This document shows, piece after piece, positions 21,647 to 30,895 of a stretch of DNA of 64,000 bases. Numbering within the stretch: the stretch's first letter is position 1; every line of letters starts with the position of its first letter. The translations under genes and the position numbers were made by a program. The DNA is from Pseudocercospora fijiensis CIRAD86 (Eukaryota > Ascomycota > Dothideomycetes > Mycosphaerellales > Mycosphaerellaceae), in NCBI RefSeq assembly GCF_000340215.1, contig NW_006921537.1, forward strand, positions 2,135,011 through 2,199,010. Direction: 5' to 3'. A model generated the notes under the pieces. It ran no database searches. It was not told where the DNA came from and saw nothing but the letters and a program-made list of their open reading frames with translations.

Positions 21647-22435
21647 ATGGCACCTTCAGTTCAACTTCCGGATGGCCACCAAGAGGTCCTTACGAATCGT
21701 CACAATGAACACGCAAAGGAGATCACTATCCTTGTGACTGGATTTGGTCCTTTTCAGGAACGTTATCCCGTCAATCCTTCATTCGAGATTGCCCGGAGAC
21801 TGCCAGAATCCTTGCCGGCAAATTCGCCTCATAAAGCCGTGCGAATAATATCTTATGGAACACCGGTTCGCGTTGCCTATGATGAAGTTCGAGACTTGAT
21901 TCCCAAGCTACACCAAGAGTATGCTGGAACTGTTGACGTTGTCTTACACATTGGCATGGCATCTGGGCGGAAATTCTACGCGCTGGAAAGATATGGGCAC
22001 AGAGACGGCTACGACAAGAATAAAGATCTCGACGGTAGAATGCCTGGCGCTGATGAGGGCAAGACGACTTTTGCTGACTGTCCTCCTACAATGACCACCT
22101 CTCTCGACTACGAAAACGTGCTGCTCGATTGGCAAGTGAATCTTCTCAGCATTCCTGAAGGCCGTCTTGGCAATGGAGCTGATGCAAGACCGTCCGAAGA
22201 TGCGGGCCACTACTTGTGCGATTACATCTATTTCAACAGTCTCGCGCATTGTGGTCGTCGCAGTGGCGCGATGGAAGGCGGTGGCGACAAAGCAAGACCT
22301 GTGCTTTTCTTGCACGTTCCAGCAGAGAGCGATCCGGACATGATCGAGAAGGGCAAGGAGGTCACAATTGCACTGATCCATGCCATCGTGGACAATTTCT
22401 GCAAGCGCCAATTTGGTCAGGAAGGATTCTCTTGA
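21647..22435 (+). CDS. Pyroglutamyl peptidase I-like protein (cysteine peptidase family C15)
   Basis: Removes N-terminal pyroglutamate from peptides, in the cytosol for known family members. The 262-aa product contains ILVTGFGPF near residue 28, the HIGMASGRKFYALER segment with the catalytic Glu at 114, Cys191 in HYLCDYIYFNS (nucleophile), and His223 in VLFLHVP. The triad order Glu-Cys-His matches the family. It is longer than bacterial enzymes (about 215 aa) because of an insertion between Glu114 and Cys191, as in other fungal homologues. Single exon. It lies 296 bp downstream of SUA5 on the same strand, and I see no sign of shared regulation. Confidence 0.9.
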   Translation: MAPSVQLPDGHQEVLTNRHNEHAKEITILVTGFGPFQERYPVNPSFEIARRLPESLPANSPHKAVRIISYGTPVRVAYDEVRDLIPKLHQEYAGTVDVVLHIGMASGRKFYALERYGHRDGYDKNKDLDGRMPGADEGKTTFADCPPTMTTSLDYENVLLDWQVNLLSIPEGRLGNGADARPSEDAGHYLCDYIYFNSLAHCGRRSGAMEGGGDKARPVLFLHVPAESDPDMIEKGKEVTIALIHAIVDNFCKRQFGQEGFS

Positions 22436-22891
22436 TGTGGTCATAAGATCTCCCTGGTTTCTTAGGCATTTCCGGCATAGCACTTGCATAGCGAGCCTCG
22501 GCTGGCGACAATCGATCACTAGATTAATTAGAACGCGATCATATTTACTACTGACCTGCAATTCCAGCTTCAGTTCGTGGCTTAAGTAGCCGTTCGGCGC
22601 AATCTGGGCGGTTTTCGGTCAGTCGAAACGCTCTGAAAGGTGCATAACCGAATGCGTGCGGAGTACAGCTGCAGGGCTCAAGAGCTCCAACTTGGTAGCC
22701 ACTCACTGCATTCACACGTCTGCAGGATGGAGGGGTATGGAGTGCACATACTATCCATTGCACCGAAAGAGAATGTACAATTCGATCTAGTGTCCAGGGG
22801 AGCGAGCGCGAGAAACAAGAGGGACCAATCTGTCACCAAAGAAATCTTGCTAGACTACCTCCAATTCAACTTTCACATTCAAAGTCGGAAG
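22436..22891. other. Intergenic region, GMC oxidoreductase promoter
   Basis: These 456 bp have normal composition and no coding signal of their own. They must hold the 3' end of the peptidase transcript and the promoter of the GMC gene. No specific box was recognised. Confidence 0.5.
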
Positions 22892-25026
22892 ATGCCTTCT
22901 GCAGAGAACGGGGTCGGCGGTCACTCTGGTGGTCCTGCTTTGTGTACTTTAGACGAGTTTCTTGCTCAGGAGTATGACTACATCGTCGTCGGTATGGTGC
23001 AGTATTGCCAGCGTAAAGCCATTCAGCGAATCCGGCTAACAATCCTTCCAATCTCCAGGTGGTGGCACAGCTGGTCTCTGTGTCGCCGCACGACTGACAG
23101 AGAACGACAAGGTCAAAGTCGGAGTGCTTGAAGCAGGCAAGAATTTGATGGACGATCCACAAATCTCAACGCCCTCTTCATACCCAACCTTGATCGGTCG
23201 CGAGAAGTATGACTGGTGTTTCGAATCCGAGCCAGTGCCTACTGCTGGCAATAAGACCTACTCGATGCCTCGTGGGCGAGCACTTGGTGGGTCTTCGGCC
23301 ATAAATTATCTCATGTATGTACGGGGATCACGGAACGATTACGATGGATGGGCTAGCTTGGGTAATAAAGGTGAGGACAACACGAATTAAATTCCAGATA
23401 TATCGATGAGCATCGCTGACTTGACGTCTACAGGCTGGGGCTGGGATGACATGCTTCCATATTTCAAGAAACATCAAACTCTGGATCCTCCTGAGAAGGA
23501 AAGCCCCAACAAGCAGTTTATGCCAGCAGGTTAGTGGAAGTTCAAGCAAGCATAGCGTGCTAGTCTTTCTGTTTGATTTGACTGAGCTGAGAGGTCCTTA
23601 TAGCTGCTAAGGAAAAGTATCACGGCAGTAATGGACCGATCCACACTTCTTTCAACGACTACTACGAGCCCTTCGAATACGATTTCTGCGAAGCCGCGTA
23701 CGCCACCGTGGGCGGACAACGTACTCTCCACGATGCTTGGTCGGGCGACCACATGGGCTTCTATTCAAGCCTCGCTGCAGTTAACAGGACCGATGATCCA
23801 GGAAAGCGAAGCTACTCCGCCACAGGATATCTGAGACCGAATCTTCAACGGCCAAATCTTAGAGTGCTCACAGAAGCACTGGTCGGCCGTGTACTACTCG
23901 AAGGAACGACTGCGAAGGGTGTCGAATTCTACCACAATGGCCAGAAATATCAAGCCAAAGCCTCGAAAGAGATCATCTTGTCCGGCGGCGTTATAAATTC
24001 TCCTCAAATCCTTGAACTTTCTGGAATCGGAGACCCAAAAGTCCTCGAAGCAGCGGGCGTCGAATGTCTCGTCAAGAATGATCGGGTAGGTGCGAACTTT
24101 CAAGACCATGTCCTGGGAGGTATGTTGTACGACCTGAAGGATGGCATCAACAGTCTCGATGCTTTGCACGGAGAAGAGTATCAAGCCGCCATGCAAGAAA
24201 TGTACAACAAAACGAACAACGGTCCTCTCGGGTCTCCTGGTATGCTGATGGGTTTCGTATCTTACGCATCTTTGGTCGATCAACACACTTTGAACCAGAC
24301 AATCGCGGATATCCGACAGAACTCTCTGGCCAAAACGGACTTTGAAAAGCGACAGGAAGATGTCATCGTTCGTCAACTTTCCGATCCGACGTTTGCGAAT
24401 CTTCAGATTTTCTGCATTGGCGCCCAACTCGATGTCAGTAGAGGTGATAGTCAGATTGCATTCTTCGCAGCACCGTAAGTCATCCGCCGCATCAAGTTCC
24501 CATCCTTCGCTTCCTCTAACACAAAAGCTATCGCAGACCGAAAGGCAAACAACGCGTCTCCATGCTCGTATGCTCCGAACACCCCCTCTCACGCGGAACC
24601 GTGCACATCACCAGCCCCGATCCCACCAAACACCCGCGAATCGACCCAGGCTATTTCCGCAACCCGGCCGACGCCAAAATCCTCGCGGAAGGCATCAAGT
24701 GGATGGATAAAGTGGTCAAACAGCCTGTGATGGCGAAGAGCTTGGGAGAGAGGATTTTGCCGCCGCAGGACGCGAAGATCGAGACGGAAGAGGAACGGAT
24801 CGAGTATGTGAGGAACCATATTTCCACACAGTATCATTTGATTGGAACTTGTACGATGGGTGAGGTTGTGGATGATACGTTGAAGGTTAAGGGGGTGAAT
24901 GGGTTGCGTGTTATCGATGCTTCGGTCTTCCCTGGCCATGTTTCTGGGAATATCATGAGTACGACTTATGCTGTTGCGGAAAAGGGGGCTGATCTTGTCA
25001 AAGCGGATGATGAGCGCTTTCGTTGA
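22892..25026 (+). CDS. GMC (glucose-methanol-choline) family FAD oxidoreductase
   Basis: Five exons: 22892-22991, 23059-23370, 23434-23529, 23604-24474, 24537-25026. All introns are GT-AG (62-74 nt), and the joins give a 622-aa protein without stops. The FAD-binding motif VVGGGTAGL (residues 32-40) spans the first splice. GMC signature 1 is RGRALGGSS (from residue 105), and signature 2 is GVINSPQILELSGIG. The C-terminal catalytic pair is His560 in YHLIGTCTMG and Asn598 in SGNIM, an H/N arrangement like choline and aryl-alcohol oxidases. No signal peptide, so probably intracellular. The substrate cannot be told; known relatives oxidise alcohols, choline or sugars. The gene converges on the F-box gene, 59 bp away. 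Confidence 0.9.
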
Positions 25027-25085
25027 GATGGAGGAGATGAACTTCAGATGATGATTGCACAAGGCAAATTTTGCATGTATTCTCG

Positions 25086-27617
25086 TCATCGGTACAGGTA
25101 ATTGTTGATAAACTTGTTCCCATAATAGTCCATTTCTTCATCACTCTTAATGGTCATGTTTGAGCGTACAACTTGCACTATACCATCCCAGAGACCTTCG
25201 ACCTGCACATCAGCGTTGCCAGCCGCTGCTACAGCACGTTGATGTGCGAGCTTTCGCTCTCTCCTGAATGCAGAGAGCAAAGCAATATTATCGATTCGTG
25301 CTGGTGGTACGGATTTGGTTTGCACCGGTGCTTGAACCTGCTGTCCAAAATTGACTTCCTTCTCAGTAGCTCCAGACCCAGCAAACCGTCCGGTCTCCAA
25401 AGTCGGAAACATGTTTTCTTCCTCGCCGAAAAAGCTGAAATCTGTCGATGCCGCGTTCCAGAGCGTTTCGCTGTCACGATCTTCGGTCACTGACCTTGTC
25501 TCCTGATGTAGCCACGGGCTAGCTTTGCCCTTTGCACGACCACCTTCGGGAGCTACTTCCAACACGAGACGCTTCAGTGCAAAGAACTTGTCAGCAGAGT
25601 GTTTGAGAGCAGTAGCGTGGCCTTTGCGGCCGGGTGGCGCTGAATAGTCCAATTCGGCTTGTTTGCGAGCGAGTGATGCCTCTTCAGCGCATTGCTTGAT
25701 GAAGCAGACAATTCGATCAGCCACGTCTCTGTCTTGTGAAAATGGTGGTACATCGGTAAGGACTAGAGTCGAGATGTGAGGGAGCATTGCAGGATGTAGA
25801 TTACGTCCTGCTAAGACGTGCGCATTCAGCCGTGCTTTGCGCTCCGTTGCAATCGAGGAGTAGCTCCGTGGACGTGGTGTGCGAGGGGGTGATGGGTTAG
25901 GTGAGTCAAGTGCTATTGGAGATGGTATGCCATTCATTGACATCGTCGTCCCTTCTCCCATGGCCGATATAGGGCTGAGCATAGTGTTTCGCATGCCATT
26001 CGTGAGGGAATCGACCACTTCTGGAGCTAAGGCACTACCTCGCCGCGCTTCGCTTGGGCTACCGGAGTTTCCATCATCCACAATTTTGAAGGTATCGTCT
26101 CGCCGATCAGGCTCTTGAGGAGTTGCGATCTTGTAAGTATCGTCTGCAGCAGGCGATATTGCGAATGTGATCGGGTCAGCTTCAAGCTCAAATCGTGGCG
26201 TCTGCTCATCAGTTGCAAGCTCAAATGCTTCTGGGCGAACGGCATTTGCAGGCAGTTCAGCAGCATGTGTTGGTATGTATGGTAGAGAAGTATCTCCAAG
26301 CTCGACTCGTCCTTGCACAACTTCTTCAGGGTGTGACTGAGGCGCATCTTTTGTGATAAGACCGTGGTCGACTCGCAGAAAAGTCAGAGCATCCGCGGCG
26401 TGCTTTGCAAAGATTGGCGTAAGTTTCTCAACACCCGGCATGGTCACATTGGATTCCTGTTCCCCGCCAGAGAATGAGTGATGTCTAACTCTTGCAGCTG
26501 CAACTGGGCCAATGTCTAAAACGTGAAGCCTTTGCGCTCTAACCAGTCCAGATAGACCTTCAACAGTGACCATGTTGCCGGCGATGTAGAGATGCGTGAT
26601 GCCTCCTGCCGGAGCATCTTCGATAGCGAGACGTGAGACGAACCGACCAGTGAATGCGTTCCTCAGGTAGCCTTCAAAGTCTTCGCCCTGGTAGATCTCC
26701 AGCATTTCCGAGCCTAGATATGGAAGTAGAGTTGGAGATCTTTGGCCAGATGCCAGTGATGTAAAAGCATTACTTGCGTCCGCATTGCTAACAAAGCAAC
26801 ACTCTAGCAGTGCACGAACACCACGATCAGTCAACTGATTGTCCCTCACATCAAGACTGCGCACACGGACACCAATAGCTTTGCCAAGAACCTCTATGCT
26901 CTCATCCTTGAGACTCACTCCTCTTAGCTTCAAGACTTGCAGGCCAGAAAACTTTCTCAACGTGTCCAACACAGCTGGATCTCGCGCCGGATATGAAAAG
27001 GACAGATCAAGATATAACAGGCCTTCGAATCTTCCCAATGCTGCAGCAAGACCACTTGACGTGACATTAGGACATCGAGATGCATCCAGTAGCCGCAAAC
27101 CAAAAGACGGAATAGTCGTGGCTGGACTTTGGAAGAAACTACCACTAGACGCAGGAAGCTCTATCACGCCCAGCGGAGGCGCTCTCCTGTCTTCCGGCTT
27201 CTTGCGGAAAAGTACTAGGGCTTGTAAAGCGGCATAGTCAAAGAATGGCAGCCCTCTCACGATCAGTGATTGCAAATTCGGAAGTCGTTCCATGACATCT
27301 CGAAGCCAGTCTGCTTGCGGTCCATTGTAGATTTCGGCATGCGCGGGAGGTAGATGCAAGGTATGCGTCATGCTCCGAAGCAGTAGTCGAGCAGTCTGCA
27401 GAGTTCGCTTGAATCGTGTCAAAGCGACATAGACACGATCATTCTCCAGTCCGAAGTGTGACGCAGGATTGCCCCATATATGAGGCGCGAATGTGGTATG
27501 CCATCTGCTGCATACTAGCGCTGCTGAACAGAGGTCGTTCGAGGGCATATACCGCGCCACAATGTCCCAGAAGTCGATCAAGGTGGCCTTCTCGTAGCTC
27601 GGGGGTGCGGCTTCCAT
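25086..27617 (-). CDS. F-box / leucine-rich-repeat protein
   Basis: Single-exon gene for 843 aa. An F-box-like segment sits at about residues 12-50 (LIDFWDIVARYMPSNDLC, then ALVCSRWHTTFAPHIW). Leucine-rich repeats follow from about residue 90 to 270, with LDASRCPNVTSSGL, LDLSFS and SLDVRDNQLTDRGVRALL typical of F-box-associated LRRs, and more repeat-like segments near 345-370. The central 430-590 region is acidic and Ser/Pro-rich, probably disordered. F-box proteins recruit substrates to SCF ubiquitin ligases; the LRRs would bind the target. The partner is unknown. The ATG at 27617 begins MEAAPPSYEKATLIDF, directly before the F-box, so the start is well supported. Confidence 0.85.
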   Translation of the reverse strand: MEAAPPSYEKATLIDFWDIVARYMPSNDLCSAALVCSRWHTTFAPHIWGNPASHFGLENDRVYVALTRFKRTLQTARLLLRSMTHTLHLPPAHAEIYNGPQADWLRDVMERLPNLQSLIVRGLPFFDYAALQALVLFRKKPEDRRAPPLGVIELPASSGSFFQSPATTIPSFGLRLLDASRCPNVTSSGLAAALGRFEGLLYLDLSFSYPARDPAVLDTLRKFSGLQVLKLRGVSLKDESIEVLGKAIGVRVRSLDVRDNQLTDRGVRALLECCFVSNADASNAFTSLASGQRSPTLLPYLGSEMLEIYQGEDFEGYLRNAFTGRFVSRLAIEDAPAGGITHLYIAGNMVTVEGLSGLVRAQRLHVLDIGPVAAARVRHHSFSGGEQESNVTMPGVEKLTPIFAKHAADALTFLRVDHGLITKDAPQSHPEEVVQGRVELGDTSLPYIPTHAAELPANAVRPEAFELATDEQTPRFELEADPITFAISPAADDTYKIATPQEPDRRDDTFKIVDDGNSGSPSEARRGSALAPEVVDSLTNGMRNTMLSPISAMGEGTTMSMNGIPSPIALDSPNPSPPRTPRPRSYSSIATERKARLNAHVLAGRNLHPAMLPHISTLVLTDVPPFSQDRDVADRIVCFIKQCAEEASLARKQAELDYSAPPGRKGHATALKHSADKFFALKRLVLEVAPEGGRAKGKASPWLHQETRSVTEDRDSETLWNAASTDFSFFGEEENMFPTLETGRFAGSGATEKEVNFGQQVQAPVQTKSVPPARIDNIALLSAFRRERKLAHQRAVAAAGNADVQVEGLWDGIVQVVRSNMTIKSDEEMDYYGNKFINNYLYR

Positions 27618-27863
27618 GATTGGAAGCCAGCAGGACTCCTGTATGTCCAGTGCTATCGTTGAAATGGTATCGTGTTCCCGCGATCAGGCGTGGTGGAGAA
27701 GCAGACAGCGACATCGCGAGCTATGAGGTTGAACAAAGGTGGCATCCTTCTCGTGACGCGGCCAAGAGTTCGGCAAGGATCAGCCGACGCAAAAATAGCA
27801 CAGCCACCATCACATGCGAGTCGAGTGTCTCGAAGTCACCTGAAAGTACATGCAGCATACGTC

Positions 27864-28189
27864 GAACAGCCGCGCTCCAAGAGTCGCTATGCCCAGTCAG
27901 CAACGCAACGTCTGTGGATCATTCCCGGAACAAATCATGATTTGGGCAATCGCCGTCCAGACGAAGATGCTGTCTCAGAAGCGCGTGAGAGGAGTCCCGC
28001 AAATTCGCGATGGTCCAAGAATGTGACAGAACGCATCGAGGAAGTCCTTCTCTGGCGTCCAAGAAGAAGGTCTAGCAACCTACCGAACGTGATCGAACCT
28101 CCAAGAGTTTCCTTGAATTTGATTTCTCCAGCAATCCTGATTTCATCCAGCCAGACACCGCCGAGCGCTATGAATGCTGGAGCGGCCAT
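27864..28189 (-). pseudogene. Remnant of a Mak32-like pfkB-family gene, N-terminal piece only
   Basis: On the minus strand from the ATG at 28189, 35 codons resemble the start of fungal MAK32-like proteins (FIALGGVWLDEIRI, then KETLGGSITF). A GT-AG intron (28083-27887, 197 nt) then restores the expected ATLGARLF. Beyond this the frame is lost. A shifted frame shows a weak SGDFETLD segment where the family has a G-DFP motif, and nothing further is recognisable before the F-box gene at 27617. The family is normally about 350-400 aa, so most of it is missing. Mak32 relatives belong to the PfkB carbohydrate-kinase fold. An undetected exon structure could change this call. Confidence 0.5.
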
Positions 28190-28424
28190 GGGTGAGCATG
28201 AGAGGCGATATGATAAGGGGTGCGAAAATTCTCAACTCAGTGGACGGTGCAATGTCAAAGCGATGCAAGCGTAAGGAGTGCTTTCGTGGCACTTCAAGGT
28301 TGCCAAGAAGCACAAGCACAGACCTCACTTTCGCGACGACATCTCTCCGAGGTCTTCTCCACCACACTTCCATGAAGTTGATCTGCATACATTTCTATGG
28401 TTCAATGGGGATACCCGGATCACA

Positions 28425-29096
28425 ATGTCTGCCCTTCCTCATCCTCCGGCAATACCAATGCTGACCTACACAAACTGGCCCCAAACATCCCGAGACCCAC
28501 ACAACCACCATTCGACATACACATCCCATCACCTCAAAGAAAACAAACCATTCCCAGACACTCGCAAAGAAACATACCACATAGCCTTCATCCTCCGCCA
28601 TCTCCTGCCCGCAGAAATAGTCGTCATCATAATTCATCACGCAGGCCTTCACGAGACCAGCATCGTTTCAAAACAATTAGAACTAGCAGTTTCTCGCCAG
28701 CAATCATCCTTCACATATCTCAAACCCCGCCAATATGCTGTAGAATACGGGTCATTTTGCCTATTGTGTCTGTAACGTTCCGCATCACTGCTCGAGAGCA
28801 CGGTTTAGATTTAGGGATTGGAAGATCATATTTTACTGCTAGGGTTCTTCGTGCAGACGGGGCAGATGTTGGCAAGGAGCGAGAGATATTTCGTAATACT
28901 CCTGCTTCGGACATGTAGGAGACGAGGGAGGTAATTTGGCAGAGGAATGGTGAGGAAAGGGAAGAGAGGGATTGGGTAAGGGGTTGAGGAATGGAGATGA
29001 GATTGTGATCAAGGCATGGGCTCAGTGGGCGAGTTTCGAGAACAGGGTGAAGTCCGTGGAGATGGAGCTGAGGTGGATGACTGTGGTTGCGTAGGC
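28425..29096 (+). pseudogene. Decayed fungal gene (F-box-like / FRITARE-type conserved family)
   Basis: Three pieces of one protein family appear in order but in different phases. The first has HLLPAEIVVIIIHHAGL (about 28600-28655), resembling the LPPELVxxILDxAEYW start of a widespread ascomycete family. The second has VSVTFRITAREHGLDLG (about 28765-28815), then REIFRNTPASDM and an in-frame TAG at 28917, then EVIWQ and RDWVRG. The third, after a one-base frameshift near 28977, has RNGDEIVIKAWAQWASFENRV and ends at a TAG at 29094. A phase change also separates pieces one and two. No usable intron removes these lesions. The family function is not known. The DNA does not look RIP-mutated, so decay was by ordinary mutation. 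Confidence 0.55.
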
Positions 29097-29300
29097 AGTC
29101 GCGCTCCAAGTCGTTGAACCCGAGCTCGGCGCTGCAGACGAAATTTGATCCCAGGGAGTGAGGTCGTGGTTCGGAGTAAGCACTTAACCTTGTCAATTCG
29201 ATCGTGATATTGCAGCCGTAGCAGTCTGAGCCGTTGTACCAGCGTTGACGCCCTCCAGCGCCGTGATCGCCTCGTCCAAAATGCCATAGAAAAGTAAAAA

Positions 29301-29570
29301 TCATGCTTGCTTGCCACCAAATTTGGCAGGCACAGCATCCTTCAAACGCCGCAAGATGCCCATATTCTCCTTATTCGGATGATGGTATGTCGCCGCTCTG
29401 TGGGCCTCCATGCTACCCGTTGCCCTAGGTGTCGTACTCGCAAATGTCTTGGGTATTTCATGCTTCTCGTAAGGGTCTCGAATGTTCTTCTTCGGCTTCG
29501 ATGGTTGTACTGCGAAGTCGATCGCTTTGGGAGCTGCAGCTTCCGGACTGTTGGGTGTAAGGCCACTCAT
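29301..29570 (-). CDS. Small ORF of unknown function directly downstream of SF3B6
   Basis: From the first ATG (29570) the product is 89 aa, basic and probably disordered, with PKAIDFAVQPSKPKKNIRDP, TFASTTPRATGSMEAH and a C-terminal GILRRLKDAVPAKFGGKQ. Codon use looks normal for this genome. The open frame extends upstream without a stop to the TAG of SF3B6 at 29649-29651 and is in phase with its last exon. It may therefore be a separate small gene, a C-terminal extension reached by readthrough or splicing, or a former part of SF3B6. A 33-nt intron (GTATTC to GCAG) that removes the stop is formally possible but shorter than usual. Not recognised as any known family. Confidence 0.45.
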   Translation of the reverse strand: MSGLTPNSPEAAAPKAIDFAVQPSKPKKNIRDPYEKHEIPKTFASTTPRATGSMEAHRAATYHHPNKENMGILRRLKDAVPAKFGGKQA

Positions 29571-29648
29571 ACCGGAATCCTTCCGCTTGACCAACTCGTG
29601 AGGGTCGGTCGAAGCCTTGGTCTCACCTGCTACAGCTCCCTCGCGCCT

Positions 29649-30244
29649 CTACTGAATACCATGCTCGCGTTTGAGACGTTCTAAGTTCTCCTGGCGTTCG
29701 GCGAGATCCTGTTGGCTCTTGGCCACTGCAAGATAGATTAGCATGCCGTCAGTTCTATATGTCTCATGATCAACCCACTCTTCTCTGGCTGGTGGTAGAG
29801 AACGACGAGATAACGATTCTGAAAATTGAAGCCGTTCAATTTGTCGCAAGCGCCTTTCGCATCCATGACATCTTCGTAGACGACGAAAGCGGTACCCTTG
29901 GTATTGGCAGCGATGCCTTGACGGATTTGTCTGTCGAAGTTATGCGAGTCAGTGCCCGCGCTCTGCGACAAGATATGTAGTACCGCGGTCGCGTGAGGCC
30001 TCGGCGGAGGCTGCGCGGAAGTGGTTCAAACGTACCGAATGGGCCCAAACTTGCCAAAGAGGTCGAAAAGCTCTTCGGTGGTGACGTTGTAGCTGAGGTT
30101 CTTGACGAAGAGTGCTCCTGGGGTCATTGGTCAGTATAGGCGCCTCGAGATGGCCAGGGTCGTGCGCTGGGTGGGTGGGTGTCCGAGGCGCAATGAGGGC
30201 AACTAACGATTTACTTCGGGGGCGAGTTTTCCACGAGAGCCCAT
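29649..30244 (-). CDS. SF3b subunit p14 (SF3B6-like), pre-mRNA branch-site protein
   Basis: Component of the SF3b complex of U2 snRNP, located at the branch adenosine. Four exons on the minus strand: 30244-30208, 30117-30036, 29930-29779, 29725-29649. Introns of 90, 105 and 53 nt have GT-AG ends. The 115-aa product is close to the usual 125 aa and is highly conserved. It has [13 protein letters not shown], then an RRM with RNP2 [10 protein letters not shown] and RNP1 GTAFVVYED, then [13 protein letters not shown], and a C-terminal helix ending REHGIQ. No other splice choice keeps the family sequence. It is divergent with the JHD1-like gene (651 bp between starts). Confidence 0.95.
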
Positions 30245-30895
30245 GCCTTGGCTGATTTGTTTGCTGGATGTGGATGGGTCGAGTTACGACAATGTCTCAG
30301 GCTGGAGAGAGGTCGAGAGGAGGGTCGCGGTTGGGCGTGGGTCGAGAAGCTTTCTCGAAGTTGTGGCTTCGGAGGCGCATGCGCATCGCAATCAGATCAG
30401 GCAGGACGGTCACGGTACTTGCCGGATGCCGCAACGGAGCGGAGGTACAGTAACAATGAGGATTGACTCCTTGCTGCAGAACGTGCTCTTTGGCTGCCGC
30501 TGCCGCTACGACGCGACTTCATATCTATACTGTAGGAAAGCGACGCACGTATTCTACCCAACAGAGCTGTCCTCGCCCTCCGTAAACCATGGGTCTTGGG
30601 CAAGCCAACATCTGCAACCGCAACGCTTGATCGCCTTGCTTGCTTCCTAACCCGAGGCGCCCACGCCTACGCCCACCGCTTGCCCCGCGACTACGCTGCC
30701 TCTCCCTCCCACGAACGCAACGCTGTACACCTCCCATAGCCTCACTCGCACTTCCATGTGAGTGACTGGCGCATGAGAGCTTCGTCTGCAAAATTGTGAG
30801 CGCGTTTGACTGGCGACTGGCGGTGTCGTTCGACCCTCAACCCTCACCTCCGTCCGCTCCGCTGCTCTCTCGCCGGGGTGCGCATCGCCGCGGAC
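30245..30895. promoter_or_regulatory. Divergent promoter region between SF3B6 and the JHD1-like gene
   Basis: These 651 bp lie between two start codons on opposite strands, so they must serve both. The composition is GC-rich on the JHD1 side. No TATA box or known binding site was recognised. Confidence 0.45.

Noticed and set aside
27672..28274. A 200-codon plus-strand frame as a gene
   Set aside because: It lies antisense to the MAK32-like remnant, is Arg/Ser-rich and matches nothing. It looks like a shadow of the opposite strand.
30806..30895. Upstream ATG of the JHD1-like gene as the true start
   Set aside because: The extra 30 residues look like translated leader (Arg/Leu/Cys-rich). The ATG at 30896 begins the compact MSFSEYNKTF sequence.
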